Shown here: piece by piece, positions 15,664-23,637 of the stretch
Layout: each line of letters starts with the position of its first letter
Numbering within the stretch: the stretch's first letter is position 1
From: Paenibacillus aurantius
GTDB lineage: Bacteria > Bacillota > Bacilli > Paenibacillales > NBRC-103111
Length of the DNA: 64,000 nucleotides
Assembly: GCF_032268605.1 (NCBI RefSeq)
Contig: NZ_CP130318.1
Coordinates: 3,196,001-3,260,000 of the forward strand
Reading direction: 5' to 3'
Position numbers and translations under genes: made by a program
Notes under the pieces: model-generated
What the model was told of the DNA's origin: nothing
Databases searched by the model: none
Seen by the model: the letters and a program-made list of their open reading frames with translations, nothing else

Positions 15664-16653
15664 TTATGGTGTAGCGCTGTACCCGTTGAAGTAATGCACT
15701 CCGTCGTGGGCGGTATCCCCGGGTGCTGTCCTTCGGTTGGTGTTAAACCAGAGCTTATCGCCATTGGCGATTCCGACGCTCTCGATCTCAAATAGATCAG
15801 GGTAGGTCGATGATGTAATACGGAACGAGAGATTGTCATCCGAATAGATGGTACCCGAGGCCGTAGAAATGCTCCGATACACCAGAACGATGCTTACATT
15901 CTCATACGTAAGGGGAACATAGATGGTATTGTTATAATACCCGAAGCCTTGGGAAACATACGAGCTGATATTCGAAATGGTACTGCCGTTGACCAAAGCA
16001 TCGGACGTGTTCAGGGTGAAACCGTAGGTGGCATTGATCGTGCCGCCGTTAGCGGTCAAAGGTAGCGTTCCCCGATAGAGAGTAAGGCCGGACTTGAAGA
16101 GGAAGTAGATGTTGCTCGCGTCTTTGCTGGTGATGGCTACACCCGACATTCCTTTGTCTACCCCGTTGTACTGGATTGTGTAGTTCCCTACTTTGTAGTA
16201 GGTCGTTCCGACATATTTCAGCTTCACGAGGCTCATGCTTCCGGCTTTCATGGTGATAACGAACATGTAGTATTCTCCGTCAATCGTGCTGAGCACCATA
16301 TCATTGGCATGGCCGAGGTAGGTATTGTAGGTGGTCCCGTTGTCTCCATTGGTCATGAGAGTGGTCGTTCCGTCGCTCATTCTGGTCCGGTAAATGACGG
16401 CCTTGGTGTCGTCTCCGTTAATTTTGACCGAATAAGTGTAAGAAGACCCCACGGCAAAACCTTGAGCAGCATAACAATCATTGGCATTTCCTAGTGTGGC
16501 CATCGTGGTGTAGGTATTGTAATACGCGGCGCTGGCTGTAATCGGCAACAGAAAAGCCATACATAAGAGCAGTACCAGAAAAGTAGTAAAGCGCTTCCTT
16601 CTTGTCCATGACTTTATCCTCGTTCCCGTTCCTCTTGCCGGCATAATCGTCAT
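15664..16653 (-). CDS. Secreted helveticin J-like (class III bacteriocin-type) protein
   Basis: A 329-aa secreted protein. A charged N terminus (RIKSWTRRKRF) precedes a hydrophobic segment ending in ITASA|AYY, giving a mature protein of about 290 aa. The mature sequence opens with repeated Thr/Tyr-rich strands: NDCYAAQGFAVGSSYTYSVK, LGHANDMVLSTI, FLFKSGLTLYRGTLPL and DKLWFNTNRR. This order resembles helveticin J, a large heat-labile bacteriocin with a beta-propeller-like fold. GGAGG lies 7 bases before the ATG. No dedicated immunity, transport or lysin gene is adjacent, so bacteriocin activity is uncertain and a wall-binding propeller is an alternative. Confidence 0.55.
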   Translation of the reverse strand: MTIMPARGTGTRIKSWTRRKRFTTFLVLLLCMAFLLPITASAAYYNTYTTMATLGNANDCYAAQGFAVGSSYTYSVKINGDDTKAVIYRTRMSDGTTTLMTNGDNGTTYNTYLGHANDMVLSTIDGEYYMFVITMKAGSMSLVKLKYVGTTYYKVGNYTIQYNGVDKGMSGVAITSKDASNIYFLFKSGLTLYRGTLPLTANGGTINATYGFTLNTSDALVNGSTISNISSYVSQGFGYYNNTIYVPLTYENVSIVLVYRSISTASGTIYSDDNLSFRITSSTYPDLFEIESVGIANGDKLWFNTNRRTAPGDTAHDGVHYFNGYSATP

Positions 16654-16779
16654 TCCCTAACCTCCATAAAATGGATTTGAGTACGTCAATATATATTACC
16701 CTGAATCCGTCCCCATTCGGTGAATTTAGCCGTAAGAATTTTTGTTATTTTCGTAAAATTCTCATTCTTTTTTTGGCAC

Positions 16780-16818
16780 AAAAAAAGGAGCCTGCCCTTA
16801 ACGGTCATGGTTCCTTTT
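16780..16818 (-). terminator. Terminator of CstR-like gene
   Basis: AAAAGGAGCC pairs with GGTTCCTTTT (one G-U), followed on the minus strand by TTTT; it lies 11 bases after the gene's stop. Confidence 0.75.
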
Positions 16819-16828
16819 CCTACCCGAA

Positions 16829-17098
16829 TCAGCGGCTTTTAACCAGCAGTTCCACAGCTTCCTTCACCAGCTTGCCGGTGTCGTGGTTGCCTGCGGCCTG
16901 CTCGGCCAGGATGCATTGCTGCAGGTTCTCCGCTACGATATGGGCGATGGCTTTGTCCGACGCATTCCGGATGGCCGACAGCTGTGCCACCACTTCTTTG
17001 CATGGCTTCTCTTCATCCATCAGCCGGAGGACTCCCCGGATCTGGCCCTCGATTCTTCTCAGCCTTGTTTTCATTGCGTCCGTGTAGTTATAATCCAA
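16829..17098 (-). CDS. CsoR/RcnR superfamily repressor, CstR-like (persulfide type)
   Basis: An 89-aa all-helical repressor of the DUF156 (CsoR/RcnR/FrmR/CstR) superfamily: RLRRIEGQIRGVLRLM starts helix 1, Cys33 lies in KPCKEVV, and Cys62 in ENLQQC. True copper CsoR proteins have a histidine four residues before the second cysteine; here that position is Asn58. The C-x(28)-C pair without the His, together with ENLxxC and EAVELLVKS, is the pattern of CstR, a sensor of reactive sulfur species. I therefore favour CstR-like over CsoR. No rhodanese, persulfide dioxygenase or copper pump gene is adjacent; the target genes must be elsewhere. A GGTAT / ATACC repeat lies about 35 bases upstream of the start. 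Confidence 0.85.
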   Translation of the reverse strand: MDYNYTDAMKTRLRRIEGQIRGVLRLMDEEKPCKEVVAQLSAIRNASDKAIAHIVAENLQQCILAEQAAGNHDTGKLVKEAVELLVKSR

Positions 17099-17234
17099 CG
17101 ATTTCCCCGCCTTTCACATGATACAGGTACAGGTATCCCTATTGCTAGTATACCCTCAGAAGGATAAAGGGACAAATGGTATACGATAGTGTCGGAAGAC
17201 GAATCCTAATCGGTAATCTGCTGAAGAAACGCCT

Positions 17235-18128
17235 TTATGTCCCTATCTCCTGGAGCCGTTCCCGGCTGAACCGGATCCATTCCCGGGCGGCAAAGGACAG
17301 ATACCCTTCCTTGCGCCACATCATGGCGAGCCTCCACGGAATGATAGGATCGTTCAAAGGTACGACACGGATCCTCCCGGGATCCAGCTGCCGGCAGATG
17401 GTCGTCGGGAGCAGGGCCACCCCCAGCCTCTCCGCTGCCATCCGGCTGATGAAATCCCATTGGGCGCTTTCATAGGCAACCCGCGGCTCGAAGCCCGCCT
17501 CCCGGCAGGCCGCTAGAATCCGGTCGTTAAGGGCAAAGTCTTCCCTGAACAGAATAAAGGGCTCCCGGGCCAGCTCGGCCAGCCGGATGCTCTCCTTGTC
17601 GGCAAGCGGATGTAAGGGAGAAAGCACGAGCTGGAGGCTTTCTTCTACGAATACATAGCCATCCAAGGCGGAATCCCCTGTGGGGAGCAGGATGACCGCG
17701 ACATCGAGACCTCCCCCGCGCAGCTCGTTCTCCAGCTTCTTGGACCCGTCCTCCACCATGCGAATCGCAATGCCCGGGTAGCGCTCCCCGAATCTTCCCA
17801 TCATTTCCGGAAAGAAGCTGACGCCCACCATAGGCGGAAGCCCAAGCCTTATCGATCCTTTCCGAAACCCGGTAAGGTCGTTCAGCTCCTCCTTCAGGCT
17901 GCGGAAGGAACTAACCATCGTTTCCGCATGGGCGGCTACCGCCTTCCCGGCATCGGTGAGCTCCGCTTTCTTTCCCGTTCGGAGGAACAAGGTGACGCCC
18001 AGCTCTTCTTCCAGTCTTTTGATCATTTTGCTAATGGTGGGCTGGGTGACGTGAAGCGCTTCGGCCGCTTTGGTGAAGCTGCCATGGCGGGCCACCTCCC
18101 AAACATAGTTCATATCCCGGATATCCAT
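17235..18128 (-). CDS. cidR: LysR-family regulator of the cidAB genes (CidR-like)
   Basis: A 297-aa LysR-type activator. Residues 1-60 form the winged helix-turn-helix (FTKAAEALHVTQPTISKMIK) and the rest is the two-subdomain effector region, with LGLPPMVGVSFFPEM at its entry. It is divergent from cidA and cidB, the same arrangement as B. subtilis ywbI-ywbH-ywbG and staphylococcal cidR-cidABC, where the regulator responds to acetate or pyruvate-linked metabolism. ATG 18128 follows AAAGGAG by 8 bases; an upstream in-frame ATG at 18182 would add 18 non-conserved residues. The gene ends within the leftward region before the CstR-like gene without an obvious terminator. Confidence 0.88.
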   Translation of the reverse strand: MDIRDMNYVWEVARHGSFTKAAEALHVTQPTISKMIKRLEEELGVTLFLRTGKKAELTDAGKAVAAHAETMVSSFRSLKEELNDLTGFRKGSIRLGLPPMVGVSFFPEMMGRFGERYPGIAIRMVEDGSKKLENELRGGGLDVAVILLPTGDSALDGYVFVEESLQLVLSPLHPLADKESIRLAELAREPFILFREDFALNDRILAACREAGFEPRVAYESAQWDFISRMAAERLGVALLPTTICRQLDPGRIRVVPLNDPIIPWRLAMMWRKEGYLSFAAREWIRFSRERLQEIGT

Positions 18129-18166
18129 GTGAAAAAGCTCCTTTGCCACACCTGTACAATAGACAA

Positions 18167-18187
18167 ATGGAATGAAAAACATTCCAT
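18167..18187. promoter_or_regulatory. Candidate CidR operator in the divergent promoter
   Basis: Perfect inverted repeat ATGGAATG, AAAAA, CATTCCAT between the divergent LysR gene (start 18128) and cidA (start 18244). LysR-type activators bind dyads in exactly this position. Confidence 0.6.
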
Positions 18188-18243
18188 CTATTCATTTTAC
18201 CCATGAAAGCGGGAGGTGTACAATTTTCATAGGAGGGATCTTC

Positions 18244-18615
18244 TTGATTCGTTTCGGTAAAGGCGTTCTGCAAATTTTGTTTTTCGTCCTGGTTTCTTAT
18301 GGAATGAATGCGTGGGTGGGCTTCATGGGCTGGCCGGTTCCGGGAAGCATTCTGGGGCTGGGCTTCGTTTTTGTTCTGCTTCAACTAAAAATCCTCCCCC
18401 TGAACGCCGTCGAGCTAGGAGCGAAGTGGCTGCTTGCCGAAATGCTCCTGTTCTTTATTCCGTCCGCGGCCGGGGTTGTCGAATATAAGCCCATGCTCCT
18501 CAGCAGCGGTCCGCAAATTCTGCTGGTCGTCCTAACCGGTACCGCTCTCGTAATGGGTTGTGCCGGCTTGGCGGCGGAGCTGATCATCAGACGCAAAGGG
18601 AGGAAGATGCCATGA
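18244..18615 (+). CDS. cidA: CidA/LrgA family holin-like membrane protein
   Basis: A 123-aa protein with four predicted membrane segments. The family core is visible: VSYGMNAWVGFMGWPVPGSI at residues about 18-37, then LLAEMLLFFIPSAAGVVEY in the third segment. CidA/LrgA proteins form membrane complexes with CidB/LrgB; related pairs in Bacillus transport pyruvate. TTG 18244 is the start, 7 bases after AGGAGG. The stop overlaps the start of cidB (ATGA), showing translational coupling. It is driven from the divergent promoter shared with the LysR gene. Confidence 0.9.
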   Translation: MIRFGKGVLQILFFVLVSYGMNAWVGFMGWPVPGSILGLGFVFVLLQLKILPLNAVELGAKWLLAEMLLFFIPSAAGVVEYKPMLLSSGPQILLVVLTGTALVMGCAGLAAELIIRRKGRKMP

Positions 18616-19280
18616 TCGCGTTGGGCTGCCTGTTGGCCACGCTTGTCATCTACTGGGGCGCGAAGCGGGTCTACCGGGCTTTTCCGCGGGTTTACTTGAC
18701 CCCGCTATTGGTCGCACCCGTGATCATTATCGGGATTCTCACTCTGGCCCATCTTCCCTATCCATCCTATGAGGCGGGCACTCACTGGCTGACCCGGATG
18801 ATCGGGCCGGCAACCGTCGCCATGGCGATCCCGCTCTATCAAAACTTCGGCATGCTTAAGAAGCATGCGGCGGAAATAACATTGAGCGTGCTTTTCGGTT
18901 CCGCCGCTGCCTTGATCAGCTCCGCCTGGATGGCACGCGAGCTTCATCTCGACAACCGGCTGGTGGAAAGCCTCGCCCCCCGTTCGGCCACCACCCCGAT
19001 CGCCATGGCGGTTTCCGAAAGGATCGGCGGCATTCCGACCATGACGGCGGTCTTCGTTATCTTGACGGGCTTGTCCGGCATGATCCTCGGTCCTTATATG
19101 GTGCGGCTGCTGCGCATCCGCAGCGAGGTGTCACGCGGCGTTCTGTTCGGAACGAGCTCGCACAATGCGGGAACCTCGAAGGCCTTCGAGTCGGGCTCGG
19201 CCGCCGGAAGCATCGCCAGCATCTCCATGATTCTTACCGCCTTCTTCACCCTGCTCCTCGCTCCGTGGCTTATGCCGTGA
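18612..19280 (+). CDS. cidB: CidB/LrgB family membrane protein
   Basis: A 222-aa integral membrane protein of the LrgB family, partner of the upstream CidA. The conserved block ESLAPRSATTPIAMAVSERI is present at about residues 118-137, together with VLFGTSSHNAGTSKAFE near 178, the most conserved LrgB signatures. ATG 18612 overlaps the cidA stop codon and is preceded by GGGAGG. With CidA it probably forms a pyruvate/acetate-linked carrier or holin-like complex at the cytoplasmic membrane. A strong bidirectional terminator follows at 19323. Confidence 0.92.
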   Translation: MIALGCLLATLVIYWGAKRVYRAFPRVYLTPLLVAPVIIIGILTLAHLPYPSYEAGTHWLTRMIGPATVAMAIPLYQNFGMLKKHAAEITLSVLFGSAAALISSAWMARELHLDNRLVESLAPRSATTPIAMAVSERIGGIPTMTAVFVILTGLSGMILGPYMVRLLRIRSEVSRGVLFGTSSHNAGTSKAFESGSAAGSIASISMILTAFFTLLLAPWLMP

Positions 19281-19322
19281 TTCGTCAATCCGGAATGGGA
19301 CACCTGGGAAGAAGGCAATAAC

Positions 19323-19368
19323 AAGGGGCTTTCCCGGCGAGTCGGCTCGCTAGGAAAGCCCCTTTTGG
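19323..19368. terminator. Bidirectional terminator between cidB and the sugar island
   Basis: Stem AAGGGGCTTTCC / GGAAAGCCCCTT with an internal GCGAG/CTCGC hairpin, followed by TTTT. It separates the convergent cidB and 790-aa hydrolase genes. Confidence 0.85.
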
Positions 19369-19376
19369 GGTAGGGA

Positions 19377-21749
19377 TCAGATAGGGGACGGCCACTCCAC
19401 AACCAGCCGGACTCCTTCCGGAATGCCCGGGTAACGGAGCAGCAGCGTGGCCGACGCCGGATCGTAAGCCGAGGCGACCTCGACGGGAACGGAAGAGGAT
19501 CCGCGCTCATCCCGCCCTGTCTTCTGCGATTCAACGTTACCGCCAGCTCCTTCCTCTGCTGCCCGGTCCCCCGCTCCAGCCAAGCCGGCGCTCCTCTGCT
19601 CGGCGGTTATGCGCAGAGGAGCCGAGGCCGAGCGGATTCGGGTGCTGACCGTCAGCCCGGCAGGAGCCTCGGAGTGGAAAAAGAGCCGCCCCTCTCCGCG
19701 CCGCTCGTTACGCACGCGCGAAGAACTCACTAGAACAGCGGGCGTGTTTAATCCGGCTTCGTCAATGCCCGCCCCACCGGACTCGCCGCAATCGTCCGAT
19801 CCGAACGGTTCTCGGCGCTCATAAGCGAGATCATACAGCAGAGCGTCCTCACCTGGCTGGAGCTTGACGGACGCCACGACCGGCAGGTCCGCTTCGAACA
19901 GGTCCAGGAACGGTCCCTGTAGAACAGGCGGCTCCCCCGTCTCCGTTTCGTCGAGGGCATGGGCGATGACGTACGGGCCCCGCTGAATCCGCAAAAGCCC
20001 GCTTTCCCGGTACTCCTCTTCTTCCCCCCGCCGCTCCAGTGCCCAGCGGACATCCTCCGCGACAAGCCCGGCTCCTTCCTTCGTCCGGGCAAACGCCGCC
20101 GGATGAATTCGGCGATACCGAAGGGCACCGGCGCCTGCCGGATGATCCCCCTCCGCGGGCTCCCGTCCGAGTCCCAAGGCCTCGAACAGATGATGCTCCG
20201 GCCGCTCGTAGGTTCGGGAGCCGGAGGAACGGTTCCACCATTCGCTTACTTCGTGGAACGGGTCCGTCCCATCTCCGTAATACAGCAGAATTCCGCCTTC
20301 CCGTACCCATTGGGCCAGCACCTGATGGAGGCCGGGATGTTCGGGCTTCATGAATTCGTAGCTGAGCAGCAGCACCCGGTATCCTTCCAGATAGCCTGGG
20401 AAAGCAAGAAGATTATCCAGCTGGACGGGACGGAGCGGAATCCCCTTCTTCACAAGGGGAAGAGCCAGGCCGTAAAAAGCCGACCAATCCAGCAGTTCGC
20501 GCTGTGCCTCCGGCAGAACCTCCGACGTGTCCGTGCCGTCATACTTGAAGGCGCTGCTTTCGTCGTCAGCCAACACGTCTCCCCGCTGGAACATCGCGGA
20601 ATTGGCAAGACAGAGGCCGATGCCGCGGGTATATATCGCTTCCCTTCCCTCCCCCTCCGCTATTTCTTCATGACTATGCATATCGCGCAGGACATTCATG
20701 ACCGTCAAAAGAACGGTTCCATACTCCCCGGGAAGGGGCTCCTTCCCGGTGCCATCCTCCTTCGGGTAACTCCCTTCGAAGACGCGGTAAGGCCAGGGGC
20801 AGACCTCATACTGCTTCACGCCGGGATGCAGCAGCGAGGCGGTGACGGTGGCCCGGTAGTTGCGCCGGTAATCGCTCCAGGTATATCGGGGGTTATCCTC
20901 GATCGGATCATGCAGAAACCACATCTCCCGTCCGGTACCGCGCGTCAGCTCCTGCATGATGCCGTATTCCAGGTACGCCGTCTCGAAGGTCCGTTCCCGT
21001 CTGATTCCCTGATAGATGTTGGGCGTACGGGCCGTGCCGGTCCAAATCTGGGCGATAAAGCCGTCGCAGGCCGGCATATTCACGAGCAGCGCCTCGGGAC
21101 TGATGATTCTCCACTGGGTGTAGTTAATCAGACTGTGAGTCGGCACATAGAAGCGGATCGTCCGTCCGTAGGTTACGAGCGAATAGTCCTTCAGCTGGCT
21201 GCACAGGCGGTCCAAGGCCCGGTAGTACATGACAGCCTTCAGCTTCGAAGCTCTGTACTGCGCGTCCGGCGAAGAGTGAGGGGGAATCCATTCCTCTCCG
21301 TAGAAGGTAAGCCACTCCCGGCGGAACGCCTCCGAATAACCCGACTGCGCCCAGAACTCCGGCTCCTCCAGATGGATCGCCTCTACGCCGCAATCCACCG
21401 CCTTTTTCAGATGGGCGGCCAAATAATCGGCAAACGCGATCGTCGGAACCATATAAGGCACGTCGGGGCCGTGCTGCACGTATTTCCCTTTACGGTCCAT
21501 TTGGGCTTCGTCCCAATGGCTGCGCCCGTCGAATCGCCCGTAAAGATAATCCTGATACTCCCCCCAGGAAACGCCGGTCATCAGGTGAATCGTATAGCCG
21601 GCCTTTCTCCAACCTTCGATGCGTTCCGGCAGGTCGTCCGAAAGGCCATACACCATAACGAAGTCGGTTCGCAGATCATACTTGGCCCCATAGGGCCGGG
21701 ACTCCTGAAAGCCGGTCCATTCCGGACTCTTCTGGCTCAGACGGGTCAT
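19377..21749 (-). CDS. Putative glycoside hydrolase, family unassigned
   Basis: A 790-aa soluble protein without a signal peptide, last gene of the alpha-mannosidase/ABC importer unit. Residues 20-330 look like a TIM barrel, with GVEAIHLEEPEFWA carrying a possible acid pair and later YVPTHSLINY and REMWFLHDP strands. Residues about 450-520 (VLLLSYEFMKPEH, WVREGGILLYYGDG) resemble the beta-galactosidase trimerisation (GATase-like) domain of GH42-type enzymes. The C-terminal 200 residues are beta-rich and interrupted by low-complexity Gly/Ala/Glu stretches. I infer an intracellular oligosaccharide hydrolase working with the GH38 enzyme. The family is not known to me. A terminator separates it from the binding-protein gene, so it is read through or has its own promoter. 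Confidence 0.7.
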   Translation of the reverse strand: MTRLSQKSPEWTGFQESRPYGAKYDLRTDFVMVYGLSDDLPERIEGWRKAGYTIHLMTGVSWGEYQDYLYGRFDGRSHWDEAQMDRKGKYVQHGPDVPYMVPTIAFADYLAAHLKKAVDCGVEAIHLEEPEFWAQSGYSEAFRREWLTFYGEEWIPPHSSPDAQYRASKLKAVMYYRALDRLCSQLKDYSLVTYGRTIRFYVPTHSLINYTQWRIISPEALLVNMPACDGFIAQIWTGTARTPNIYQGIRRERTFETAYLEYGIMQELTRGTGREMWFLHDPIEDNPRYTWSDYRRNYRATVTASLLHPGVKQYEVCPWPYRVFEGSYPKEDGTGKEPLPGEYGTVLLTVMNVLRDMHSHEEIAEGEGREAIYTRGIGLCLANSAMFQRGDVLADDESSAFKYDGTDTSEVLPEAQRELLDWSAFYGLALPLVKKGIPLRPVQLDNLLAFPGYLEGYRVLLLSYEFMKPEHPGLHQVLAQWVREGGILLYYGDGTDPFHEVSEWWNRSSGSRTYERPEHHLFEALGLGREPAEGDHPAGAGALRYRRIHPAAFARTKEGAGLVAEDVRWALERRGEEEEYRESGLLRIQRGPYVIAHALDETETGEPPVLQGPFLDLFEADLPVVASVKLQPGEDALLYDLAYERREPFGSDDCGESGGAGIDEAGLNTPAVLVSSSRVRNERRGEGRLFFHSEAPAGLTVSTRIRSASAPLRITAEQRSAGLAGAGDRAAEEGAGGNVESQKTGRDERGSSSVPVEVASAYDPASATLLLRYPGIPEGVRLVVEWPSPI

Positions 21750-21771
21750 ACAGGCAGATCTCCTCTCTTGG

Positions 21772-21808
21772 AAAAAAGGCCCCCCGGGTCAAAAGCAGGC
21801 CCGGGAGG
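21772..21808 (-). terminator. Attenuating terminator between binding-protein gene and hydrolase
   Basis: CCTCCCGGG pairs with CCCGGGGGG and is followed by TTTTTT on the minus strand. It may give the binding protein a higher transcript level than the distal hydrolase. Confidence 0.8.
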
Positions 21809-21850
21809 AACGTTTACGGGTGGCGAACTCTCAAGCAAAAATAACGGCCG

Positions 21851-23512
21851 TTAGTTCGGCATCTGCACCTTCACCACTTCTTTTCCCTTCAGGTTGTCGT
21901 TGACGTACTTGATCGCTTCCGGATAGTTCATTTTGTTCAACTGCCCCCGAAGCGCATTAAGCACATTAAGAGCCGCTTCGTCGGACTTGGCGAAGATCGC
22001 TTCCTTCCACACATCGTTCATCTTATCCATTGAAGGCTTAAGCGTCTCCCAGTTCGGTGCCTTCGTGATGACATCACCCGCGTTATAGGCCGAGATTACC
22101 TTGATTCCGTTCGGCCTCAAAATTTTGCGCGCATTCTCCATCGCCTTCATCCGGTCCTGGTCCATCCAGATGTCGCCGCCGAGGGAATTCGTGCGGTCCG
22201 GTCCCGTCAACGACTCGAAACCGATGCCGAACCCTTCGTTCTTCTTCTGCTTGCCGGTCGTGTCAGCGGCAAACTTGTCGAAGATTTCCTTCTTCGCGAC
22301 CGGCTTGCCGTTCGCCATGTCATAATGGACGCCTTCCACCCCGTAATGGACCAGCTTGAAGCCTTCATCCGAGGCTAGGAAATCCAGCAGCTTCAGAGCC
22401 GCGTCCACATTCTTGCACGATTTCGTGATAACGGTGACATTGTTGCCCTGAATGGCTAGATCCGCAGGCCGGTTCGGCTCGGCTCCGGCGCGCTCCAGCG
22501 GACCAACCGGGATATAGTCGCTGCCCGGATGGGCTTTCACGTAATCCTTCGAAGCATCCAGAATGGCCGGGTAGTGAGCGGCCAGAACGGCGATGCGTCC
22601 CTGCTTGATTTTCTCATTGGCTATCGGGTCGGTCTGGGTGAAGGCCTCGGGATCGAGCAGCCCTTCGGAAAGCAGCTTCCGGTAGTACAGGGTATAGTCC
22701 TCATAGGCCTTCGTGAAGAAAACATTCTCGAGCGTGCCGTCTCCTTTATCCACATAATTGGAGCCGTAGAACATTGTGCTGCCGATTCCAACCGCCCAGC
22801 CGTTGTGGAAGCCCCCTAGCGGGATGACCGGCATTCCATTCTCCTTCAAGCCCGCATCCTTAATCTTCTTTAGAAAGGCATACAGGTCGTCCTTCGTCTT
22901 CACCTTCTGCGGATCGACCCCAATCTTATCCGCTATGTCTTTGCGGACGTAGAAGCCGTAAAGCCAATCCAGAGCATCCTTGTCGGTGGCCGGCTGGTTC
23001 TGGTACAGCATATATTTCTTGTCGCCGAAGGCTCCGATCGCTTTCTCATAGAGAGCGGGCGGCACGTTCTCCTTCTTGATGCCTTTGGCCAGGTTCGGGT
23101 ACTGAGCCAGCTTCCCGGACAAGTCCACCAGCTGGTCTTCCTTAGCCGCCTTGATGATTCCGTCAAGCTCTCCTCCCCAAGCGGGGCCGGTGTAGATATC
23201 CGGCAGATCTTGAGTAGCGAAAATCGTATTGACCTTCTCCACTTCGCTGCCTTTCGTGTAATCCAGCTTCACGTTGACGCCCGTCTTCTCCTGAATCGCC
23301 TTGGTGATCGGAGTCAGGTCCACATCCCCGGCGCTGGAGCCGTTCCAGTTGTGAAGGATTTTGAGCGTGACCTCCTTCCCCGAACCTCCTCCGTCGTTCC
23401 CGCTTGACGATGTTCCGCCGTCCTTGCCGCCCCCGGTACAGCCGACCAGCGTGCTTCCCATCAAAGCGGCGGCAAGAAGAGCTGAAGAGACTTTTGCCCG
23501 ATTGGTTTTCAT
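21851..23512 (-). CDS. ABC transporter solute-binding lipoprotein (LipO-type)
   Basis: A 553-aa sugar-binding lipoprotein of the large CUT1-associated type. The signal ends in the lipobox LVGC with Cys25, followed by a Gly/Ser/Lys linker (GGGKDGGTSSSGN). The mature part has the binding-protein pattern VTLKILHNWNG, LPDIYTGPAWG and WAVGIGSTMFYGSN. ATG 23512 follows AGGAGGG. It is encoded downstream of two permeases and upstream of the putative hydrolase, all on the minus strand. It should capture oligosaccharides, probably mannose-containing, for the permease pair. No ATPase gene is present locally; this family usually shares an MsmX-like ATPase. Confidence 0.92.
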   Translation of the reverse strand: MKTNRAKVSSALLAAALMGSTLVGCTGGGKDGGTSSSGNDGGGSGKEVTLKILHNWNGSSAGDVDLTPITKAIQEKTGVNVKLDYTKGSEVEKVNTIFATQDLPDIYTGPAWGGELDGIIKAAKEDQLVDLSGKLAQYPNLAKGIKKENVPPALYEKAIGAFGDKKYMLYQNQPATDKDALDWLYGFYVRKDIADKIGVDPQKVKTKDDLYAFLKKIKDAGLKENGMPVIPLGGFHNGWAVGIGSTMFYGSNYVDKGDGTLENVFFTKAYEDYTLYYRKLLSEGLLDPEAFTQTDPIANEKIKQGRIAVLAAHYPAILDASKDYVKAHPGSDYIPVGPLERAGAEPNRPADLAIQGNNVTVITKSCKNVDAALKLLDFLASDEGFKLVHYGVEGVHYDMANGKPVAKKEIFDKFAADTTGKQKKNEGFGIGFESLTGPDRTNSLGGDIWMDQDRMKAMENARKILRPNGIKVISAYNAGDVITKAPNWETLKPSMDKMNDVWKEAIFAKSDEAALNVLNALRGQLNKMNYPEAIKYVNDNLKGKEVVKVQMPN

Positions 23513-23637
23513 AAGAAACCCTCCTAAGAACGAGATTGGATATAAGATAAAGCCCCCGCACCTAACGTTTCGATGCGCTCTGCACAGGAGCATTCATCCG
23601 GTGACGCTTCGATCATGATGGCGGGCGGCCGGAGGGA

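Noticed and set aside
17112-17157. GGTAT / ATACC half-sites upstream of the CstR-like gene as an operator
   Set aside because: Arms are only 5 bp with a long spacer and do not match the GC-rich dyads known for CstR or CsoR.
19959-21854. A 631-codon open frame on the plus strand
   Set aside because: It is antisense to the 790-aa putative hydrolase, lacks a ribosome binding site and has no recognisable motifs; long antisense frames are common in GC-rich coding DNA.
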